Shown: positions 59,220 to 64,000 of the stretch, one piece after another
Position numbering within the stretch: position 1 is the stretch's first letter
Layout of the letters: every line of letters begins with the position of its first letter
NCBI GenBank assembly: GCA_029961685.1
Contig: JARWKL010000008.1
Span: 37,334,144 to 37,398,143, forward strand
From: Aristolochia californica
Taxonomy: Eukaryota > Streptophyta > Magnoliopsida > Piperales > Aristolochiaceae
Length of the DNA stretch: 64,000 nucleotides
Direction: 5' to 3'
Made by a program: the position numbers and the translations under genes
The notes under the pieces: model-generated
What the model was told of the DNA's origin: nothing
The model's input: only the letters and a program-made list of their open reading frames with translations
Databases searched by the model: none

Positions 59220-59930
59220 CACGTTGTAGCAACTCTGATAGACGACCACCGGTCAAAGCCACCCCCACCGTCTCTCTGCGCGTGGCAGAGAGGGCAACGG
59301 AAACCCCCCCGACCCCCTTCTCTCTGCGTGTGGCAGAGAGAGCAACAACCCCCCCCCCCCCCCCTTCTGTCTACGCGTGGAGGGGGGGGGGGGGGGTGAC
59401 GGAAGAAGCAAATGTTGCAACGACGTTCGACGGGAAAGGGGGAGGCAACGAAGGACGTCTAGGCACGCTGCAGCACCCGTCGGGATCATTTTTTCCGTCG
59501 TCGGAAGGGAACAAGCGACGGAGGAAGATTGGGCGATGGCAGATCGCCCGACGGAGGAAGATTGGGCAACAACAGGTCCCGTCGGCGCGCTGTCGTCCTA
59601 TAGGGAGCACTGTCGTACCGTTGGGAGTGCTGCCATGCCGTTGGGCTCTAGCAGTGCCCGTCGGGTGCTCTATCGTGCCCATTGGGCGGCAGCAGTGCCC
59701 GTCGGGAGAGCTACCGTGGCCCTTGGGTGGCAGAAGCCCCTGTTGGGAGGGCTGTCGTCGTAGTTGGGCGACAGCAGCGCCCGTTGACTCCACTTGGCGC
59801 GCTGCCATACCCGTTTGGCAATTGCAGTGGGCGTGCGTCCGTTGGGCAACTGCTGTGCCCGTTCAAAGCAACGAGCGCGCTGCTATGTCCGTTGGACAAA
59901 CTGCAGCGTCGTCATAAGAAAAAGTCTAAT
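59220..59930. repeat. GC-rich minisatellite and repeat block
   Basis: Three copies of a (T)CTCTGCG(C/T)GTGGCAGAGAG-type unit (59270-59385) come first. Then a C16 run (59349-59364) and a G15 run (59382-59396) face each other across 17 bases. Next is a doubled CGACGGAGGAAGATTGGGC (59517-59570), then about 14 degenerate units of 21-27 bp with core GCCCGTTGGGC and a GCAGCAG- or GCTGCC-like tail (59575-59930). The composition differs strongly from the AT-rich surroundings. Long open frames on both strands (for example 59150-59917 +) are by-products of the GC-rich repeats and have no family motif. Confidence 0.8.
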
Positions 59931-60639
59931 CAGGGTTTGTAAGACTTACCTAACGAGATTGACTCAGGTGAGTTAACTCGAACCGGTTGCTACAGATCGG
60001 GTCGACTCGGGCTAAGCTAGCTCGATCGAGCTGACTTTTGTGTTTGGCGTATATACCCAATAAGGCTGCTCATATTTATTTGTTACATTTTACTAAATGT
60101 TTTGTTTATATATATTACATTACAAAACATTTATTGCAGCTCCAAGGAAATAAAGGCCAACGCCACGGCGCCAATGGGGCAGTGCCACAGTGTTGGGCAA
60201 CTGAATAAAAAAAATAAATTATTTTGTTCAGTTGGTCTAGTATTTTCAATCAAATTGTTTGAAGCTACATGTTACCACAGTAACCTCTATAGTGTAGAAT
60301 AATTTTGACTAGAAATACATAGATGTTTGTACAGAGTTATTTCTGCAAATTGTGCTCAGCCCAAATGAAGACACAATTTGGCCAAATAAACAACGTACCT
60401 GTGGTGATAAATGCGTGACAATTATAAAGACTTTTCATGTGAACAATAGTCAGTCCAAAGAAAGGCTATTGTTTGACAGAACTGATTGTCAGTATTTGAT
60501 CATTGCACTGAGAGTACCACTTACAATTAATTTCTCTGTCCAAAGACTAGGAATTAATGTTGTACTAGGTATCTTGAGATGGGTCCCCAATTTGGATTTT
60601 ATTTTGTACTTGTCTATTTTTCTTTATATGACATACTAG
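59931..60639. other. Likely leader or flank of the copia fragment, no gene
   Basis: Short phrases such as GGGTCGACTCGGGC and CTAGCTCGATCGAGCTGA (near 59997-60035, the latter containing the palindrome GCTCGATCGAGC) occur here. No open frame with a known domain and no LTR boundary could be fixed. Confidence 0.35.
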
Positions 60640-61865
60640 TTAATGTGAGTATGCTTGTTTATTTTGTTCTTTATACAGTTTCTGTTGCTACTGCTTCAAA
60701 TGTTACTGCTCAAATAAGCAGCATTCCAATGTTAAGCGGGATGAATTTTAAGGCCTGGAAAGATACTGTGGAAATTGTCCTCGGTTGTATGGATTTAGAT
60801 CTTGCACTTTGGGTAGAGCCACCCATTTCTACTCCTGATAACCTCAATGAGGTTAAAATTGAGAAGTGGGAGCGCTCGAACTGAATGTGTTTGATGATCA
60901 TGAAACGCTCCATTCCGGAGGCGTTTCGGGGCTCTATGATAGAGAGCGAGAGCGCCAAGAAGTTCCTAGAAGAAATTGAACAATATTTTGCCAAGAATGA
61001 AAAATCAGAGGCGAGTAGCCTTTTGGCTAAACTCGTTTCGATGAAATATAAAGGCAAAGGGAACATAAGAGAGTACATCATGGAAATGTCTCATCTCGCA
61101 TCAAAACTCAAGTCACTTAAGTTAGAGCTGTCTGAGGACTTGCTTGTGCACTTGGTTCTGATCTCTCTTCCTACACACTTTGGGCAATTCAAAGTGAGTT
61201 ATAACACTCAGAAGAACAAATGGTCCCTAAATGAGCTTATATCTCACTGCGTGCTAGAGGAAGAGAGGCAACAACGGGATAAGACTGAAAGTGCTCACTT
61301 GGCTTCAACCTCTCAGTACAAGAAGAAGAAGAGAGGTAAGGATACTGCGGTAAGTTCTTCTCAGACTAAGAAATAGAAGAAGCAGGCTGAGGAGTTTACC
61401 TGCTTCTTCGACAAGAAGTCAAGACATATGAAGAAGGATTGTCCCAAGTACGCTGCCTGGAGTGTAAAGAAGGATATGCCTCTAACTTTAGTTTGTTCTG
61501 AAGTTAATTTAGCTTCTGTACCTAAAGACACTTGGTGTGTGGATTCTGGTGCTACCACTCACATTAGTATGTCTTTGCAGGGTTGCCTGTGGAGCCGACC
61601 GCCCAATGATGCTGAAAAATTCATCTTTGTGGGCGACGACAATAAAGTTGCAGTAGAGACTATAGGAACTTTCAAATTACAATTAAGCACTGGATTTTAT
61701 TTGGATTTATTTGAGATATTTGTTGCACCATCTTTTAGGCAGAATATAATTTCTATTTCCATTTTGGACAAATCAGGTATTTCTTGTTCTTTTGGAAATA
61801 ATAAAGTTAGTCTCTACCAAAATTCAAATTTTGTTGGTTCCGATCCCTTAATTGAATGTACTTCC
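60640..61865 (+). pseudogene. Copia gag-protease fragment
   Basis: Gag starts in the frame near 60690 (VTAQISSIPMLSGMNFKAWK, MDLDLALWVEPP). It meets a TGA at 60882-60884 after WERSN and continues with IPEAFRGSM, EIEQYFAKNEKSEASSL, SMKYKGKGNIREYIMEMSHL and LKLELSEDLLVHLVLISLP. A stop lies at 61374-61376. The knuckle region CFFDKKSRHMKKDC (61402-61443) lacks its second Cys. Protease active site WCVDSGATTHIS is near 61537, then APSFRQNIISISIL. The frame is replaced at about 61865 by minus-strand LTR-element interior. No LTRs are attached. Confidence 0.82.
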
Positions 61866-64000
61866 TTTTCTACTTCTCCCCCTCAACCTGAAAGGTATCA
61901 ATGTAATCCCAATTTGAAACAAAAACATAATTGTATGTATTATCTTCTCCATCAAGGTGTCCCAAGGATAAGAACTTAATTGGACACAAACTCTCAAAAA
62001 ATAAGATGGGTTATGTATGTATAAAAAAGATTGAAACCAACCTCATAGGATTTCAAACAAAATTATTGGTAATAATCACTAAAAATGATAACACCTGTCA
62101 TTCAAAGGATGACAATAAAAACCCACTTAAGGATACTCATAAAAAATCTCAATGGACTTAAAACACCCATATGTATATAAAAAGAGAGACCAACCGAAGC
62201 AACGCACAAGAGGTTGGCCAAAAGGATATGCGAGAGTAAAAAAAAGATGATAGGAGAAAGGTCACCAATAAAAAAGGGTATGTGGGGAATGTAATGAAGG
62301 AAAAATAACCATCTCGATAATAAGAAGGAGACTCTAATGATAGAAAAATAACGTAACAAGATAATTTCATGAGGGTGAGAAATTTTTTTCAGAGCTGACG
62401 ATGCAGAAGATATTCAACCAAGTAACAAAACACACAACTTGAAAACAATATTGACTATGGAAACTCTATAACTGCATAACTTACAAGTTTTTGTTTCCAG
62501 ATTAATCATTCCATATGAGGAAGTTTGTAATTGAATACTCAATGAATTCCTATCTGCAATACTTTTCTGCTTGTAGAATCAAAACAGAAAGTTTCCAAAG
62601 ATAGACTTTCCTGAATTAGTAACATTTTCCTAAATTAGACTTTTCGAAGATAAAGATTTTTAGGATCAAAGAGGCTTCAAAAAAGAAGATAGTGTTGAAA
62701 TCAGACCAAAAATCTATGATTAAAAGACAAATTTGGCTAAAAATTTGGATTTTAGGAGAAAATGAAACTCAATTCACGTTAATGCCTAGAAATAATAGGA
62801 GAAAAAATAGGGAAAAAATATTTTCTGTATACCTAACCTTTGGTACTTATGATATCAATATCTCCCTAAAAATAGCTCAAAAACACAAAAGGTTTGTTGC
62901 TCAAGAAACTATACTCGAAGAGATTAAATGTGATACCTATTCTAACAGCAAAAAATTCGTTCTTGAATATTTTATGATCTCTTGATTCTCTTCGTTTTGT
63001 AGTTTGATCCTGACTGACTCCAATGTGAATATCTCCTTAAATATAGATCAAATTGACATGAAAGTTTCTCCTTCTGAAACTAGAATTAAATAAATTTCAT
63101 CCAAGTATAACTTATTTTCATAAAATTTAATTATTTTTAAAACAAATTATCTGATAGATTTCAGACTCTATAATCTGGCCAAATTGAGTACTTTTTCTTC
63201 TTTGGCCAGCATGACCATTGTCACTTTAGAGACTGATATCTCCCTTTAAAAAATTCAGACTGACAATTTGTTGAATAGGTAAGAAAATAGACTTACATAT
63301 ATTTCTCTTCATATATAAATTCTCTATATAAAGTCTCGTTCTTGATGACATAAAATGCTCGAGAAATATTTCGCTTGTTGCTTGGACCTCTCTTACAGTT
63401 TGACCTTTGTTGCTTCAAATATCAATTTCTCTTTCTTAAAAACTTCAATTGCCAAAATTATTTTTGAGTTGGAAAATAGAAAAGAAGATATTTTTTTCAA
63501 TATATAATTTGAAATATGAAAAGCTCGTTATAGATGTGCGAACACCAAGAAAACAATGGGTACTAGGATTGGAAAGTGAAAAAAAAGATTGAATACAAAC
63601 CTAAACTACTAGAGATGATAGATCAGAAATGGATCAAATTATCTCTGTGGTTGACTGAGTCAACTCACAGATCCCACTCTAATACCATTTTGAATTTCTA
63701 GAAAAGAGAAAAACTTCACAAACTTTTTGTAATATGAGTACATGAGCCCATATTTATAATAAAAGAAAGTAGTAGAGTCCAATTACAATTAAACTACCCT
63801 TGTCCTAATTACACCCAAAGTCTAACACTTAAAGATAAGTCCTAACATGTTTAAAAAATTAAATATAAATAAAAAACTAACATAACTAAAACACCTTTTA
63901 ACTGAAATTCTTCTATGAAACCTCCTTCCATAATAATTCTAGCTATGTAAGACTTCTTATTATGAGAGTCATGTAATACTCTTCCTTATTTGCTCTTCAA
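61866..64000 (-). mobile_element. Minus-strand LTR element running off the window
   Basis: Minus-strand order from the right: LTR 64000 to 63688 (its first bases lie beyond the window), PBS-like TGGTATTAGAGTGGG (63687-63673), and the interior leftwards, matching 54735-54060 and then 56640-56370 (for example GTATAAAAAAG.TTGAAACCAA and CCCACTTAAG.ATACTCATAA), ending at the purine run near 61875. The 3' LTR is absent, cut at the join with the copia gag fragment. No coding region is recognised; the 97-codon + strand frame at 62692-62985 shows no motif. Confidence 0.75.

Noticed and set aside
59150..59917. 255-codon open frame on the + strand and a 145-codon frame on the minus strand
   Set aside because: Long frames on both strands are expected from GC-rich repeats with few stop codons; the translations are repetitive and match no family.

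Overview
The window is nuclear DNA of a flowering plant, most likely a eudicot or another broad-leaved angiosperm. The evidence is GT-AG introns in a plant-type MET1 gene, an ATL-family RING-H2 gene, and AT-rich intergenic DNA packed with Ty1/copia-type LTR retrotransposons primed by initiator-methionine tRNA (PBS core TGGTATCAGAG). I cannot name the species from sequence alone. Only two host genes look intact, and both lie on the + strand.

Host genes. (1) 9366-19117 is a complete MET1/DNMT1-class maintenance DNA (cytosine-5) methyltransferase. I resolve 12 coding exons (4734 nt, 1577 codons plus stop) with in-frame GT-AG junctions. The protein has an NLS, two RFD domains, an acidic linker, two BAH domains and a full catalytic domain. 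E2F-like sites sit just upstream. Its 3.3 kb first intron holds a diverged tandem duplication and, inside one copy, an inverted (antisense) fragment of the gene's own exon 2. (2) 38670-39713 is an intronless ATL16-like membrane RING-H2 E3 ubiquitin ligase.

Transposable-element layout. 1-9000: copia fragments on the minus strand (a rearranged RT/RNase H piece and a gag piece), a + non-autonomous LTR element whose LTR carries a nested antisense solo LTR with a 5-bp target duplication, and a possible CACTA transposase tail. 21217-24116: a complete non-coding LTR element with TSD AATTC. 25361-32518: an LTR/PBS remnant, then two decayed copia elements joined back to back (minus 26580-28215, plus 28216-32518), the second with a tandem duplication in RNase H. 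33345-33883: a probable minus-strand LTR with PBS. 35560-35756: a 197-bp LTR-PBS-LTR miniature element with 82-bp LTRs. 41841-47009: a structurally complete copia element (182-bp LTRs, PBS, PPT, TSD CACAA) with broken reading frames. 49325-64000: a nest of related non-coding LTR elements in both orientations, an internally deleted copia with its own LTRs and TSD, a minus copia fragment, a GC-rich minisatellite, and a gag-protease fragment cut off by another element. The window ends inside an LTR.

The genes do not form an operon or pathway. The interesting link is that a gene for maintenance DNA methylation, which normally keeps such retroelements silent, sits in this environment and carries antisense sequence to itself in its first intron. 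All alignments and identities were made by eye; no database or alignment program was run.
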